This document shows positions 7,593 through 16,548 of a stretch of DNA of 32,080 nt, one piece after another. The notes under the pieces are model-generated. The model was not told the DNA's origin. It ran no database searches and was given only the letters and a program-made list of their open reading frames with translations. A program made the translations under genes and the position numbers. Source of the stretch: an uncultured Odoribacter sp. (lineage in GTDB: Bacteria > Bacteroidota > Bacteroidia > Bacteroidales > Marinifilaceae); assembly GCA_900544025.1 (NCBI GenBank), contig UQTM01000037.1:1-32080 (forward strand), read 5' to 3'. Position 1 is the stretch's first letter, and each line of letters starts with the position of its first letter.

Positions 7593-8018
7593 GTGGGAAG
7601 GATTTTAGCGATAGATTACGGAAGAAAACGGGTAGGGCTTGCTGTAACAGACCCTTGCGGGATTATTGCAACCGGACTGCAAACCGTCCCGGCCCATGAG
7701 GTTCTCGTTTTTCTGCAACAATACATTACTAAAGAAAAAGTGGATCTTTTCGTGGTGGGGCATCCCAAACAAATGGATAATTCGGATTCTGAAAGTATGC
7801 AATATATCAAACCGTTCCTGAAAGCATTAAAACGGAAATTCCCGGAAATTCCAGTGGAAATGTATGACGAACGATTTACTTCCGTACTTGCCCACAAAGC
7901 CCTTCTGGAAGGAGGAGCTAAAAAGAAAACCCGGCAGGATAAAGCCCTGATCGATACGATGAGTGCTACCATTATTCTGACTTCTTATATGGAATACCGG
8001 AGAAATTTTAAACTGTAA
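7593..8018 (+). CDS. ruvX: YqgF/RuvX family Holliday junction resolvase-like nuclease
   Basis: A 141-residue RNase H-fold protein. The first acidic strand is ILAIDYGRKRVGLAVTDP (Asp8), and the second conserved block is YDERFTS at residues 91-97, with a final Asp in the DKALIDTMSA helix. Members are called putative pre-16S rRNA nucleases (5' end maturation) or Holliday junction resolvases; the sequence does not separate these. It begins with GTG one base after the upstream stop, so translational coupling is likely. Confidence 0.92.
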   Translation: MGRILAIDYGRKRVGLAVTDPCGIIATGLQTVPAHEVLVFLQQYITKEKVDLFVVGHPKQMDNSDSESMQYIKPFLKALKRKFPEIPVEMYDERFTSVLAHKALLEGGAKKKTRQDKALIDTMSATIILTSYMEYRRNFKL

Positions 8019-8038
8019 AGCAAAATAAATTCAATCAT

Positions 8039-8593
8039 ATGTTTTTACCAATCGTAATATATGGACATCCTACTCTTCGGAAAGTATCCGAGGATATTAC
8101 CATGGATTACCCCGACCTGGAAAAATTTATCAAAGATATGTATCAAACGATGGACGAAGCCGACGGGGTCGGACTGGCAGCCCCGCAAGTAGGGCGTAAC
8201 ATTCGGATATTCACCGTAGATGGCAGTGCTTTCGAAGATATGGACTCATCTTGCGCAGGATTCCGGAAAGTGTTCATTAATGCCCATATCACAGAACGCT
8301 GGGGAAGCGACGTTACCCGGAACGAAGGGTGTTTGAGCGTACCGGGCATACACGAAGACGTTACCCGGAAAGACCACATCCTGATCGAGTATATGGATGA
8401 AAAAGGAGAATTGCATAAAGAAGAATTTTCCGGAATCAAAGCCTGGATCATTCAGCATGAATACGACCATCTGGAAGGGATTTTATTTACCGACCATCTT
8501 TCAGGACTCAAAAAAAGATTATTAAAAGGCAAGCTGAATAATCTCAGCTTAGGAAAGTTCAAACAAGCTTACCGGGTGATCCTTCCGAAATAA
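8039..8593 (+). CDS. def: Peptide deformylase
   Basis: Removes the formyl group from the N-terminal methionine of new proteins. The protein has 184 residues. All three family motifs are present: GVGLAAPQVG (43-52), EGCLS (96-100) with the metal-binding Cys, and QHEYDH (139-144) with the two metal-binding His and the catalytic Glu. It follows ruvX by 20 bases and ends the run, with a hairpin after the stop. Pairing with ruvX is common in Bacteroidetes. Confidence 0.97.
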   Translation: MFLPIVIYGHPTLRKVSEDITMDYPDLEKFIKDMYQTMDEADGVGLAAPQVGRNIRIFTVDGSAFEDMDSSCAGFRKVFINAHITERWGSDVTRNEGCLSVPGIHEDVTRKDHILIEYMDEKGELHKEEFSGIKAWIIQHEYDHLEGILFTDHLSGLKKRLLKGKLNNLSLGKFKQAYRVILPK

Positions 8594-8610
8594 ACCGGAT
8601 AAAATATATT

Positions 8611-8659
8611 AAAAAATGAAAATTATGTACTAATTTTAGTTGCATAATTTTCATTTTTT
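8611..8659 (+). terminator. Long AT-rich hairpin between def and comEC
   Basis: A 17-bp perfect stem (8611-8627 with 8643-8659) and a 15-nt loop, starting with a run of A and ending with a run of T. It probably terminates the def transcript. Its right arm ends only 6 bases before the comEC ATG, so any read-through message would have a start codon next to this stem. Confidence 0.8.
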
Positions 8660-8665
8660 ATTTGT

Positions 8666-10642
8666 ATGCCGGGGATAAATTTTAAATATAAATATCCTTT
8701 CCTGCTTATTTGTACCGCTTACATGGCAGGAATACTTTGCAGCCACCCGTTCCACACTCCGGCCTCCCTCCCCTGCCTCTGGTTTACTATTTCAATACTT
8801 ACCTTATATTCTGCCGGCACAGAACATAATTTTTATAGAAAACGTACGTTAAAGAAGATTGCCGATCTGTTTCTGTTAGGCACTATTTTTACACTGGGTT
8901 CGTTCCTTGCCCGCCCTGCCTCTCCTTTATCTTTCGATCCTTCGGCGGTTTACCAGATAAAACTACACTGCGAAGAACAGCTTCCTCACCATAATTTCCT
9001 GCTAAGCACCCACAGCACCAACCTGTTTTTAAGCCGTTACGATACCGATACCGCTTTCCGTACGGGCGACATCGTGCTTGCACAGGCACGCATCGTTCCG
9101 CTTCCCGACAATTCGAATCCGGGTGAATTCAATTACAATCGATACCTCAGACAAAAACAAACGAACTATAGGCTGATTCCCTATGCCCGTCTAAAAATCA
9201 TCGGGCACGAACGCAATATCCGGTCGACATTCGAAGAACTCCGGCAACGATTATTACAAAAAAGCGAAATCTTATTTCCCGACACCGTCGTCCGCCCATT
9301 GATCAACGCCTTATGCCTGGGCTACAAAAACGATCTGGATAAAAATATCCGGGATCATTTTATCCAAACCGGAACCATACATTTATTAGCCGTTTCAGGC
9401 TTACACACCGGAGCGATCTATTTATTGCTTACCTACCTGCTGTCCATTGCCGGACTGCCACGCCACAAAACCGACCGGCTCACGATCCCGCTCCTGTGGG
9501 GATATGCCTGCCTGACCGGATTATCGCCTTCGGTAGTCCGCGCCGCCACCATTCTCACTTTTATCGCGCTGGGAAAAACTTTAGAGCGGGATTACACTCC
9601 CATCAACGCCATTGCCGCCTCGGCTTTTTTCACTTTGCTCGTTCAGCCCCAGCTGATCGGCTCGGTGAGTTTTCTCATGTCTTACAGCGCCTACACAGGA
9701 ATCGTCTTATTCTACCCTTATTTAAACCGCTTACCGGGTAAATTGCCGGCTATCCCGGCAAAATTATGGGCGCTATGCTGTCTCAGTCTTTCCGCCCAAC
9801 TGCTGACACTCCCCATAAACGCTTATTATTTCCACACGATAACTCTCGGCAGCGTTTTGATCAACCTGCTTGCAATTCCTTTAGCTACAATCCTGTTATA
9901 TGGTTCGGTGCTTCTATTTTTATTGCCTGTTTTTATAGGCATTCATGTATCGGTAATTATAACCTGGACCGGACACCTCCTTCTCTATACTTTAAATTCA
10001 CTTCAGCCGATCGCTTTCAACCTCTCCGGACTCTACCCGACCACGTGGCATATACTTTTTATATACTTGAATTTTTTATTATTAGGTTGCCTGCTGCTCT
10101 ACAAAAACAGGCTTACATTCGGAATTTCCATCGCCGCACTTTGCCTGCTGCTCGTCTTTTGCTGTTTCCACAATTATGAACTGGCTTCCCGCAAAGAACT
10201 CCTTGTATTCAACCACTACCGGGAATCTACGATTTTATTAAATTACCGGGGATATTACACGTTCCTGTATAACACCTCTCCCGGTAACACCCGTTCGCAA
10301 GCTTATATCCTTCAGAACAAATTAAAACCCTTACCCCCGCATTCCGGGCTAATAAGCGGCGGACTGACAGCCGAACGCAGCCGTCTGGAAATTCCGGGAA
10401 CGTCGGTCTATGTTGCAGACCAGCATACCGCCGCCGTTCCTCCTTGCCGGATATTGATCGTTACCTGCAATGCCCTGCCCGAAAAGCTATTTGAAAAGGC
10501 TTCCGTTTATCCCGAACGGCTTATCGCCGATTTTTCAAACTCTTACCGCAATCTGTCCCGCTGTGAAAAATTTTGTAAAGAACACAACATCATTTTTGAA
10601 ACCACCACGAAAACAGGCTGCGTCTTTATACCTTTAAAATAA
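8666..10642 (+). CDS. ComEC/Rec2 family DNA-uptake channel protein
   Basis: A polytopic membrane protein of 658 residues. Membrane segments near the N-terminus are followed by a soluble OB-like DUF4131 region at about 70-190, then the Competence core with its HLLAVSGLHTGA motif at about 240-250 and many more membrane helices to about residue 505. The C-terminal roughly 150 residues are soluble and lack the HxHxDH motif of the metallo-beta-lactamase nuclease domain found in Bacillus ComEC, as is usual for the short Bacteroidetes forms. Its natural role there (transformation or otherwise) is uncertain. The ATG at 8666 is only 6 bases after a strong hairpin; a later in-frame Met at about residue 20 would remove part of the first membrane helix, so I kept 8666. 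Confidence 0.9.
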   Translation: MPGINFKYKYPFLLICTAYMAGILCSHPFHTPASLPCLWFTISILTLYSAGTEHNFYRKRTLKKIADLFLLGTIFTLGSFLARPASPLSFDPSAVYQIKLHCEEQLPHHNFLLSTHSTNLFLSRYDTDTAFRTGDIVLAQARIVPLPDNSNPGEFNYNRYLRQKQTNYRLIPYARLKIIGHERNIRSTFEELRQRLLQKSEILFPDTVVRPLINALCLGYKNDLDKNIRDHFIQTGTIHLLAVSGLHTGAIYLLLTYLLSIAGLPRHKTDRLTIPLLWGYACLTGLSPSVVRAATILTFIALGKTLERDYTPINAIAASAFFTLLVQPQLIGSVSFLMSYSAYTGIVLFYPYLNRLPGKLPAIPAKLWALCCLSLSAQLLTLPINAYYFHTITLGSVLINLLAIPLATILLYGSVLLFLLPVFIGIHVSVIITWTGHLLLYTLNSLQPIAFNLSGLYPTTWHILFIYLNFLLLGCLLLYKNRLTFGISIAALCLLLVFCCFHNYELASRKELLVFNHYRESTILLNYRGYYTFLYNTSPGNTRSQAYILQNKLKPLPPHSGLISGGLTAERSRLEIPGTSVYVADQHTAAVPPCRILIVTCNALPEKLFEKASVYPERLIADFSNSYRNLSRCEKFCKEHNIIFETTTKTGCVFIPLK

Positions 10643-10677
10643 ATACATTTAAATGCCCGATTGATATAAATTTACTA

Positions 10678-10685
10678 TATTTTTG
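10678..10685 (+). promoter_or_regulatory. trkA promoter, -7 box
   Basis: TATTTTTG is a perfect TAnnTTTG match 27 bases before the trkA ATG, giving a leader of about 20 nt. No convincing -33 TTTG sits at the normal spacing. Confidence 0.5.
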
Positions 10686-10712
10686 CCCCTCAAATAGTAT
10701 AATGATAACAAA

Positions 10713-12056
10713 ATGAATATTGTCATTGCAGGAGCAGGTGCCGTTGGAACCCATCTTGCCCGCATGCTTAGCCGGCAAGAACATTGTATCATGCTAATTG
10801 ATGCCGACGGTGAAAAGCTGGAAGAGCTGGAAAGCCAGATGGACATTCTTTCGGTAGTAGGCTCGTGTACTTCTATTGGTGCGCTCAAAGATGCACAGGT
10901 CGGAAAGTGCGATTTATACATTGCTGTAAATCCGCTGGAAGAACAAAATATAAACTCGGCGATGCTGGCCAAAAAATTAGGAGCCAAGAGAACCATCGCC
11001 CGCGTGAATAATAGCGAATACCTGGAAACGGAAAATGCCGAATATCTCCGTTCCATAGGCATCGACTCTTTGATCTATCCCGAACGGTTGGCGGCAGAAG
11101 AGATCGTTGCCGCTTTAAAGCAGATCGGCTCCCGGCAAATGCACGAATTCTCGGACGGACGTTTGCAGCTATTGGGGATCAAACTATGGGACAATGCCCT
11201 GATATTAAACCACACTCTCGCAAAAATGGCGGAGATATACGGGGCAGACCAATTTCGGATCGTCGCCATAAAAAGACAAAACCACACGATTATCCCGAGA
11301 GGAAACGACGAACTGAAATACGGAGACCTGGTGTTTATCGTCACCCGTCCTTCTTTCGTTTCCAATGTTTTCGCCTTATGCGGGAAAGAGCAGTTTGAAA
11401 TCAAAAATATCGTGATCGTCGGTGCTTCCCGCATCGGTGTCAAAGCAGCTTCTTTGCTCGAAAAGCATTACAATGTCAAGATTATCGAGAAAGACCGCGA
11501 AAAATGTATCCAATTAGCCGATAAATTAAAATCGACTCTGGTCATCAACGGGGACGGGCGCGACCTCACCCTGCTACGCGAAGAAGGTATCAAAAATATC
11601 GATGCTTTCATTTGCCTGACGGGTTCATCGGAAACCAATATCCTGTCTTGCCTGCTGGCCAAAAAAATGGGCGTAAAAAAAAGTGTGGCGGAAGTGGAGA
11701 ACATCGATTATATCGATCTGGCGGAAAACATCGGGATCGGAACGCTGATCAACACTAAGCTGATCGCAGCTTCGCACATCTATCGTTATACCATGAATGT
11801 CGATGTGCGCCATCTGAAATTCCTGACCTTCTCGGAAGCCGAGGTTTTCGAACTGGTCGCTCAGGAAGGCTCTAAAATCACCCGGAAACAACTGCAATAC
11901 ATCAATTTCCCGGTAGATGCCACCGTGGGTGGAGTGATCCGCGGAGACGAAACGATCATTGCAAAAGGCGACGTTCAGATATTGCCGGGAGACAATGTAG
12001 TGATTTTCGCCCTACCCAGTGCTGTAAAAAAAGTAATTAAGTATTTCCAGAAATGA
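10713..12056 (+). CDS. trkA: Trk potassium uptake regulatory subunit TrkA
   Basis: Peripheral, NAD(H)- or nucleotide-binding RCK protein that gates the TrkH channel. The 447 residues hold two RCK units: Rossmann motif GAGAVG at residues 7-12 with an acidic ribose-binding residue in LIDADGEK, and a second nucleotide fold starting at about 231 (IVIVGASRIG) with VIIEKD-like acidic end (KIIEKDREK). Each is followed by a TrkA_C-type region. Full length for the family. Its stop overlaps the trkH start by 4 bases (ATGA), so the two subunits are translationally coupled. Confidence 0.97.
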   Translation: MNIVIAGAGAVGTHLARMLSRQEHCIMLIDADGEKLEELESQMDILSVVGSCTSIGALKDAQVGKCDLYIAVNPLEEQNINSAMLAKKLGAKRTIARVNNSEYLETENAEYLRSIGIDSLIYPERLAAEEIVAALKQIGSRQMHEFSDGRLQLLGIKLWDNALILNHTLAKMAEIYGADQFRIVAIKRQNHTIIPRGNDELKYGDLVFIVTRPSFVSNVFALCGKEQFEIKNIVIVGASRIGVKAASLLEKHYNVKIIEKDREKCIQLADKLKSTLVINGDGRDLTLLREEGIKNIDAFICLTGSSETNILSCLLAKKMGVKKSVAEVENIDYIDLAENIGIGTLINTKLIAASHIYRYTMNVDVRHLKFLTFSEAEVFELVAQEGSKITRKQLQYINFPVDATVGGVIRGDETIIAKGDVQILPGDNVVIFALPSAVKKVIKYFQK

Positions 12057-13501
12057 TAAATTTCCGATTTATCACCAATATCCTGGGCAGGTTGCTACTG
12101 CTCGAGAGTGCTTTTCTTTTCGCATGCGTCATTATATCCCTGATTTACCGGGAAAACGATGGAATGGCATTTTTCTATTCCGCTTTGATTACAGCGATCA
12201 CCGGTGGAGTTTTGGCCTATTTCGTAAAACCCAAAGACCGTGTGCTGGCTAAAAAGGACGGTTATTTCACGGTGACGATGGTGTGGATTATTTTTTCCAT
12301 ATTCGGTAGCCTGCCTTATATTATAGGAAATACCATCCCTTCGTTCGTCGATGCCTTCTTCGAAACCATGTCGGGATTTACCACCACCGGTTCCTCCGTC
12401 CTCGATCATGTCGAAGCATTGCCTCACGCCACCCTGTTTTGGCGTTCCCTCACTCAATGGCTGGGCGGCCTGGGGATCATCATGTTGTTTTTGGCGATCC
12501 TTCCCAGCCTCGGCATAGAAGGGAGAGATCTTTACGTAGCCGAAGTAACCGGCCCCACCCATAACAAAACTTCTTTCACATTCAGCGCATCCGCCCGAAG
12601 GATGTGGTTTCTGTATGTCGGGCTTACCCTCCTGCAATCCATTCTCCTGTATGTGGGAGGAATGGGAATTTTCGACAGTGTTTGCCACGCCTTCACTTCT
12701 ATGGCCACCGGAGGTTTCTCCACCAAACAGTCCAGCGTGGGTTACTGGGATTCCGCTTACATTCAATATGTCATGGTAGTCTTCATGTTCATTGCAGGGT
12801 GCAATTTCGGATTACTATATATGGCCGTAAAAGGGAATATCTTAAAACTCCTGAAAGACAACGAATTTCAATTATATATCGGGATCACGGTCGTTTCCAG
12901 TCTGATCATCGGGATAGGGCTTTACCTGAGCGATTGGGGAAACCTCGAGAAAAGCTTCCGGGATGCTACCTTTCAGGTCGTAACCCTGATGACCACCACA
13001 GGATATGCCACAGCCGACTATTTACTATGGCCCCCCTTACTGGGCTTTATCCTTCTTTTACTGATGTTTACGGGGGCCTCGGCGGGCTCGACGGCAGGAG
13101 GGATAAAAGTAGTTCGAGTATTGCTATTGTTCAAAAATTCATTTATCGAACTCAAAAGGATTATCCATCCCAACGGAGTCATTAACGTGAAATATAACAA
13201 CAAAAGCGTTCATCCCAACATCATGACCAGCATCATGGGATTCTTTATCCTCTATATTATTATCGTCACATTCAGCAGCCTGATCATGACGCTTTTTACC
13301 GAAAACGTCGTTACGGCAACCAGTGCCGTCGTTACCTGTATCAGCAATGTGGGGCCCGGATTTGGAAGCATCGGACCGATGTACAGCTTTTCCCACATGA
13401 ACGACTTTGCCAAAATATTCCTGGCATTCGTCATGCTGGTCGGCAGGCTGGAATTATTTACGGTGATGGTGTTATTTACGAAATCGTTCTGGAAAAAATA
13501 A
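12053..13501 (+). CDS. trkH: Trk potassium channel/transporter subunit TrkH
   Basis: Integral membrane ion pathway of the Trk system, 482 residues. The four pore loops are visible: SGFTTTGSSV, MATGGFSTK, TTTGYATADY and NVGPGFGSIGP, each bearing the Gly of the selectivity filter in the four-fold pseudo-repeat. Roughly ten to twelve hydrophobic helices surround them. Cytoplasmic contact with TrkA is expected. It ends at 13501, immediately abutting the stop of the convergent MgtC gene with no bases between. Confidence 0.97.
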   Translation: MINFRFITNILGRLLLLESAFLFACVIISLIYRENDGMAFFYSALITAITGGVLAYFVKPKDRVLAKKDGYFTVTMVWIIFSIFGSLPYIIGNTIPSFVDAFFETMSGFTTTGSSVLDHVEALPHATLFWRSLTQWLGGLGIIMLFLAILPSLGIEGRDLYVAEVTGPTHNKTSFTFSASARRMWFLYVGLTLLQSILLYVGGMGIFDSVCHAFTSMATGGFSTKQSSVGYWDSAYIQYVMVVFMFIAGCNFGLLYMAVKGNILKLLKDNEFQLYIGITVVSSLIIGIGLYLSDWGNLEKSFRDATFQVVTLMTTTGYATADYLLWPPLLGFILLLLMFTGASAGSTAGGIKVVRVLLLFKNSFIELKRIIHPNGVINVKYNNKSVHPNIMTSIMGFFILYIIIVTFSSLIMTLFTENVVTATSAVVTCISNVGPGFGSIGPMYSFSHMNDFAKIFLAFVMLVGRLELFTVMVLFTKSFWKK

Positions 13502-14164
13502 TCACGACATACGCTCCAAAGTCAGATCGGGTAAATCCTGTAAAAACTGGAACAAAAGAGTTTCGTCGATATGCCGTTTAGTCTTGACCACCAAAGTGAC
13601 ATGGTATATATCCGTATTCTCAGAGCGTTCCTGTTGCACATCATAGCTGCCGATCCGGTAATTCCGGATATGCAGTTCATTGGCAACCCGCTTTAAATTT
13701 TCCTTATCTTTTGTGGAAAACACCAGCAAAGAACTGTGTTCGCCCACATTTTTAAAAACGATCGTCAAAAACTCCAAGCCGACCAAAGTCAGCACCATAG
13801 CACACACTCCCACCCAATACATGCCCGCACCCACCGCAAGGCCGATTCCGGAAGTCGCCCACAATCCGGCCGCAGTCGTCAATCCACGTACGAATTGCTT
13901 TTGAATCAGAATCGTCCCCGCTCCGATAAAACCGATTCCGCTAACCACCTGCGCAGCAATACGGCTGGGGTCTAAACCTATTCCCGGTTTTCCCAGCACA
14001 TCGGCAAAACCATGCTGGGAAACAATCATAATCAGTGCACTGCCGATAGCCACCAAAAAATGAGTACGCAACCCGGCCTCCTTAGCCCGGTATTCTCTGT
14101 CCCAGCCGACAATGCCTCCCAATACGCCCGCCACGACCAATCTCAAAACAAAATCCCAATACAT
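13502..14164 (-). CDS. MgtC/SapB family membrane protein
   Basis: A 220-residue inner membrane protein. The first about 145 residues hold four or five hydrophobic helices with the family blocks GWDREYRAKEAGLRTH, LVAIGSALIMIVS and DPSRIAAQVVSGIGFIGAG. The C-terminal about 75 residues form a soluble ACT-like domain, found in many MgtC homologues. MgtC proteins are tied to growth at low magnesium and to intracellular survival in pathogens; here the role is more likely magnesium or membrane-potential homeostasis. The start ATG is preceded by AAAGGAGG, an unusually good Shine-Dalgarno site for this part of the window. It converges directly on trkH. Confidence 0.92.
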   Translation of the reverse strand: MYWDFVLRLVVAGVLGGIVGWDREYRAKEAGLRTHFLVAIGSALIMIVSQHGFADVLGKPGIGLDPSRIAAQVVSGIGFIGAGTILIQKQFVRGLTTAAGLWATSGIGLAVGAGMYWVGVCAMVLTLVGLEFLTIVFKNVGEHSSLLVFSTKDKENLKRVANELHIRNYRIGSYDVQQERSENTDIYHVTLVVKTKRHIDETLLFQFLQDLPDLTLERMS

Positions 14165-14243
14165 AATGCCTCCTTTCTATTTTAACAATACGTCTCCCTG
14201 CATAAAAACGTTTCTATCCTTTCACAACAAAAACGATACCGAC

Positions 14244-14275
14244 AAAAAAAAGCTGTCCTACAAAACGGACAGCTT
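14244..14275 (-). terminator. Terminator after the Sua5/YrdC gene
   Basis: A 9-bp perfect stem, AAGCTGTCC (14250-14258) with GGACAGCTT (14267-14275), followed on the minus strand by a run of T. It lies about 25 bases past the stop codon of the Sua5-type gene. Confidence 0.88.
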
Positions 14276-14299
14276 ATACAGACATTTTCTTATCATTCC

Positions 14300-14908
14300 T
14301 TATTCGATCTCTCCGATTCCCTGACGGATCACTTCTGCTTCTTCCCCGGTACAATCTACGACCGTCGATGCCACATTATGTCCAAAACCGCCATCGATAA
14401 CCACATCCACAATTTTTTCATATTTCTCATGAATCAACTCGGGATCGGTCATATACTCGACAATCTCATCTTCGTCATGCAAAGAAGTGGTCAATAAAGG
14501 ATTTCCCAACTCCTCTACAATAGCATGTATTATAAAATTATCCGGGATACGGATCCCGATCGTTTTACGCCGGTTCATCAATACATTGGGTAATTTGTTC
14601 GTTGCGGGCAAAATAAACGTAAAAGGTCCGGGCAAATTCCGCTTCATAACCTTAAATACATCGTTATTTACTTTTGCATAAGCGGCGATATTACTCAAAT
14701 CACGGCAAATCATCGAAAAATTGGCCTTTTCCGGCTTCACTCCCTTCAATTGAGCCACCCGCTGCACCGCTTTGACATTGTTAATATCGCATCCCATAGC
14801 ATACACCGTGTCTGTGGGATAAATAATAACTCCGCCGTCACGTAAACGATCCACAACTTTAAGAATATCCCGGCGATTGGGATTGTCCTCGAATAATTTA
14901 ATAAGCAT
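14300..14908 (-). CDS. Sua5/YciO/YrdC family threonylcarbamoyl-AMP synthase-like protein
   Basis: A 202-residue YrdC-fold protein. Landmarks are GGVIIYPTDTVYAMGCD, the KANFSMICRD strand corresponding to the K-R-S/N nucleotide site, and PGPFTFILPAT. Family members make threonylcarbamoyl-AMP from threonine, bicarbonate and ATP for the t6A37 modification of tRNA. The sequence resembles the YciO/YrdC branch and cannot by itself decide between a true t6A enzyme and YciO. It overlaps the upstream transaldolase stop by one base (TAATG), so the two genes are coupled. Confidence 0.88.
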   Translation of the reverse strand: MLIKLFEDNPNRRDILKVVDRLRDGGVIIYPTDTVYAMGCDINNVKAVQRVAQLKGVKPEKANFSMICRDLSNIAAYAKVNNDVFKVMKRNLPGPFTFILPATNKLPNVLMNRRKTIGIRIPDNFIIHAIVEELGNPLLTTSLHDEDEIVEYMTDPELIHEKYEKIVDVVIDGGFGHNVASTVVDCTGEEAEVIRQGIGEIE

Positions 14909-15564
14909 TATGAATTAACTTTCTTATAATCTGCAAGGAATTTTTCCAGTCCGCTTTGTGTCAGCGGGTGATTCAGCAATCCCTCAATAGCTGAAAGAGG
15001 ACACGTCGCCACATCGGCACCCGCCTCGATACATTGAATAATATGTTGAGTGGAACGGATAGAGGCGGCTAAAACCTGAGTCTGATAACCGTAATAGCTA
15101 TACATATCCACAATTTTACTCACCAGTTCGATCCCGTCGCTCGCAATATCGTCTAAACGGCCTACGAACGGAGAAACATACGTCGCACCGGCCTTTGCCG
15201 CCAATAAAGCCTGTCCGGGTGAAAAAACCAGGGTACAGTTCGTACGGATACCTTTCCCTGAAAAATATTTAATCGCTTTTATTCCGTCTGCAATACAAGG
15301 AACTTTCACAACGATGTTAGGATGTAAAGCGGCTAGCTCCTCTCCTTCCCGGATCATTCCGGCATAGTCCGTCGCGATTACCTCCGCACTGACATCTCCG
15401 CTCACAATCTTACAAATTTCCACATAATGTTTCTTGATATTCTCATCTCCCTTAATACCTTCCTTCGCCATCAGCGATGGATTGGTCGTCACCCCGTCGA
15501 GGACTCCCAGCTCGTTAGCCTCCCGGATTTGCTCCAAATTGGCCGTGTCAATAAAAAATTTCAT
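14908..15564 (-). CDS. tal: Transaldolase, small TalC/FSA-like type
   Basis: A 218-residue single-domain TIM-barrel aldolase of the small transaldolase/fructose-6-phosphate aldolase family. The start MKFFIDTANLEQIREANELG and VTTNPSL are diagnostic. The Schiff-base lysine is Lys87 in NIVVKVPC. Glu61 in SAEVIATDY is the transaldolase-type residue at the place where fructose-6-phosphate aldolases carry Gln, so transfer of dihydroxyacetone units in the pentose phosphate pathway is the better call. It is the first gene of a two-gene unit with the Sua5-type gene. Confidence 0.93.
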   Translation of the reverse strand: MKFFIDTANLEQIREANELGVLDGVTTNPSLMAKEGIKGDENIKKHYVEICKIVSGDVSAEVIATDYAGMIREGEELAALHPNIVVKVPCIADGIKAIKYFSGKGIRTNCTLVFSPGQALLAAKAGATYVSPFVGRLDDIASDGIELVSKIVDMYSYYGYQTQVLAASIRSTQHIIQCIEAGADVATCPLSAIEGLLNHPLTQSGLEKFLADYKKVNS

Positions 15565-15603
15565 AGTTCCGTTTTTATTAGTTGATAGTTGTTAATAACG
15601 AAA

Positions 15604-15611
15604 CAAATTTA
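15604..15611 (-). promoter_or_regulatory. tal promoter, -7 box
   Basis: TAAATTTG on the minus strand matches TAnnTTTG perfectly and lies about 40 bases upstream of the transaldolase ATG. No clear -33 TTTG at normal spacing. Confidence 0.5.
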
Positions 15612-16179
15612 GGATATTCCAGTCAATAAAGCTATCTTACACGCCGGAATTTTGCATGCTTATCTTAAAATTTTTAAATTCATCTCAGCTTAATTTTATA
15701 ATAGTTATACTTTGCTCACTCATGAAAAAGACATATTTATTGTTTGAATCCGATGTCACATTTCGTGAAATCCCCTTTCTTAAGAATTTAAATATCGATT
15801 TACAATCTGCAAAAAGATTTGAATACGCGCACCCGATACCCTCTTTTTCCCGGACAGAAGAACTTTTATTCCAGACGGGTTTCAGTGAAACTCAAACTCA
15901 ATGTACAATATTTCCCCAACCACGTACCGGAAATTTCTACACCATTCTACACTAATTCCCCAATATCATTTATGAAACAATTATTATCATACTGGAATTC
16001 AATAATATACACATCATTCAAATATATAGCACTCGCTTTGTATTATAATAAAAATGAGAATAATCAATAAGAAATCTAAAAATTCAGATTTATAATAAAA
16101 AAATGTCCTCCTAACGCAACCATTTGCAAAACCTCTGCATCTTAATAACGTATAATGACGATACATAACAAGACACGCT
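15612..16179. other. AT-rich intergenic region, mostly without recognisable genes
   Basis: About 570 bases between the divergent transaldolase gene and a small unrecognised gene. It contains one weak small reading frame (listed separately) and several A/T runs. I see no tRNA cloverleaf, no terminator-quality hairpin and no repeat array. It opens a gene-poor stretch that continues to about 17.4 kb. Confidence 0.4.
15722..15955 (+). CDS. Possible small protein, unrecognised
   Basis: A 77-codon frame starting MKKTYLLFESDVTFREIPF. I do not recognise it. The translation has no membrane segment, and a normal residue mix in its first half then a Gln/Thr/Pro-rich end. An in-frame upstream start at 15656 exists but adds a stretch with poor coding character. 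The sequence TACTTTG just before the ATG is close to a -7 box but has the wrong internal spacing. It could be a real small gene, a remnant or chance. Confidence 0.2.
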   Translation: MKKTYLLFESDVTFREIPFLKNLNIDLQSAKRFEYAHPIPSFSRTEELLFQTGFSETQTQCTIFPQPRTGNFYTILH

Positions 16180-16416
16180 ATGACAAAGTACAGATTTACC
16201 AAACGACTAAACGACCTGCTGCAAGTAGGGACAATTATTGCCATTCTGATGTCTTTTGCCGGTTATGAAGCCCAGCAAAAAAGAGTTTCGAGTAATCCGC
16301 AATCTACCAGGGAATACACGAAATCGTCAGCTCCTTTAGATAAAATGATTCCTCAGGGAGATACAATCCGTATCACGAAATCGACCGTATATTCAACGAT
16401 ATTCAACCCTTTCTAA
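16180..16416 (+). CDS. Small unrecognised protein with one hydrophobic segment
   Basis: A 78-residue frame, MTKYRFTKRLNDLLQVGTI at the start. A basic N-terminus is followed by a moderately hydrophobic segment at about residues 15-29 and then a polar tail rich in Ser, Thr and Lys. That could be an uncleaved membrane anchor or a poor signal peptide. I recognise no family. A terminator follows about 75 bases after the stop, which supports an expressed unit. It could instead be a chance frame in an AT-rich region. Confidence 0.4.
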   Translation: MTKYRFTKRLNDLLQVGTIIAILMSFAGYEAQQKRVSSNPQSTREYTKSSAPLDKMIPQGDTIRITKSTVYSTIFNPF

Positions 16417-16489
16417 AAGTTATAGGCGTTGTTTACAATTCATTGAAACGGTTCATCTTCAAAAAATATTTTTTTAAATAAGACGTGTC

Positions 16490-16516
16490 AAAACAGGGTT
16501 ATTTCCCCTGTTTTCT
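16490..16516 (+). terminator. Terminator after the small gene at 16180
   Basis: A 9-bp stem, AAAACAGGG (16490-16498) with CCCTGTTTT (16506-16514), 7-nt loop, followed by C and four T. It separates the small gene from the next unit. Confidence 0.75.
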
Positions 16517-16548
16517 TTTGTCGTTCCCTGCAACTTTAGGTATATTTA
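16517..16548 (+). promoter_or_regulatory. Candidate promoter of the gene at 16650
   Basis: TTTG (16517-16520), 20 bp, TATATTTA (16541-16548), one base from the TAnnTTTG consensus. It sits directly behind the preceding terminator and would give a leader of about 95 nt. Confidence 0.45.

Noticed and set aside
12095..12766. Minus-strand frame of 223 codons opposite trkH
   Set aside because: Antisense to a gene with all TrkH pore motifs; the translation is low-quality Gly/His/Gln-rich sequence.
15612..16179. tRNA or other structured RNA gene in the gene-poor stretch
   Set aside because: No cloverleaf, T-loop (GGTTCAA-type) sequence or CCA end was found.
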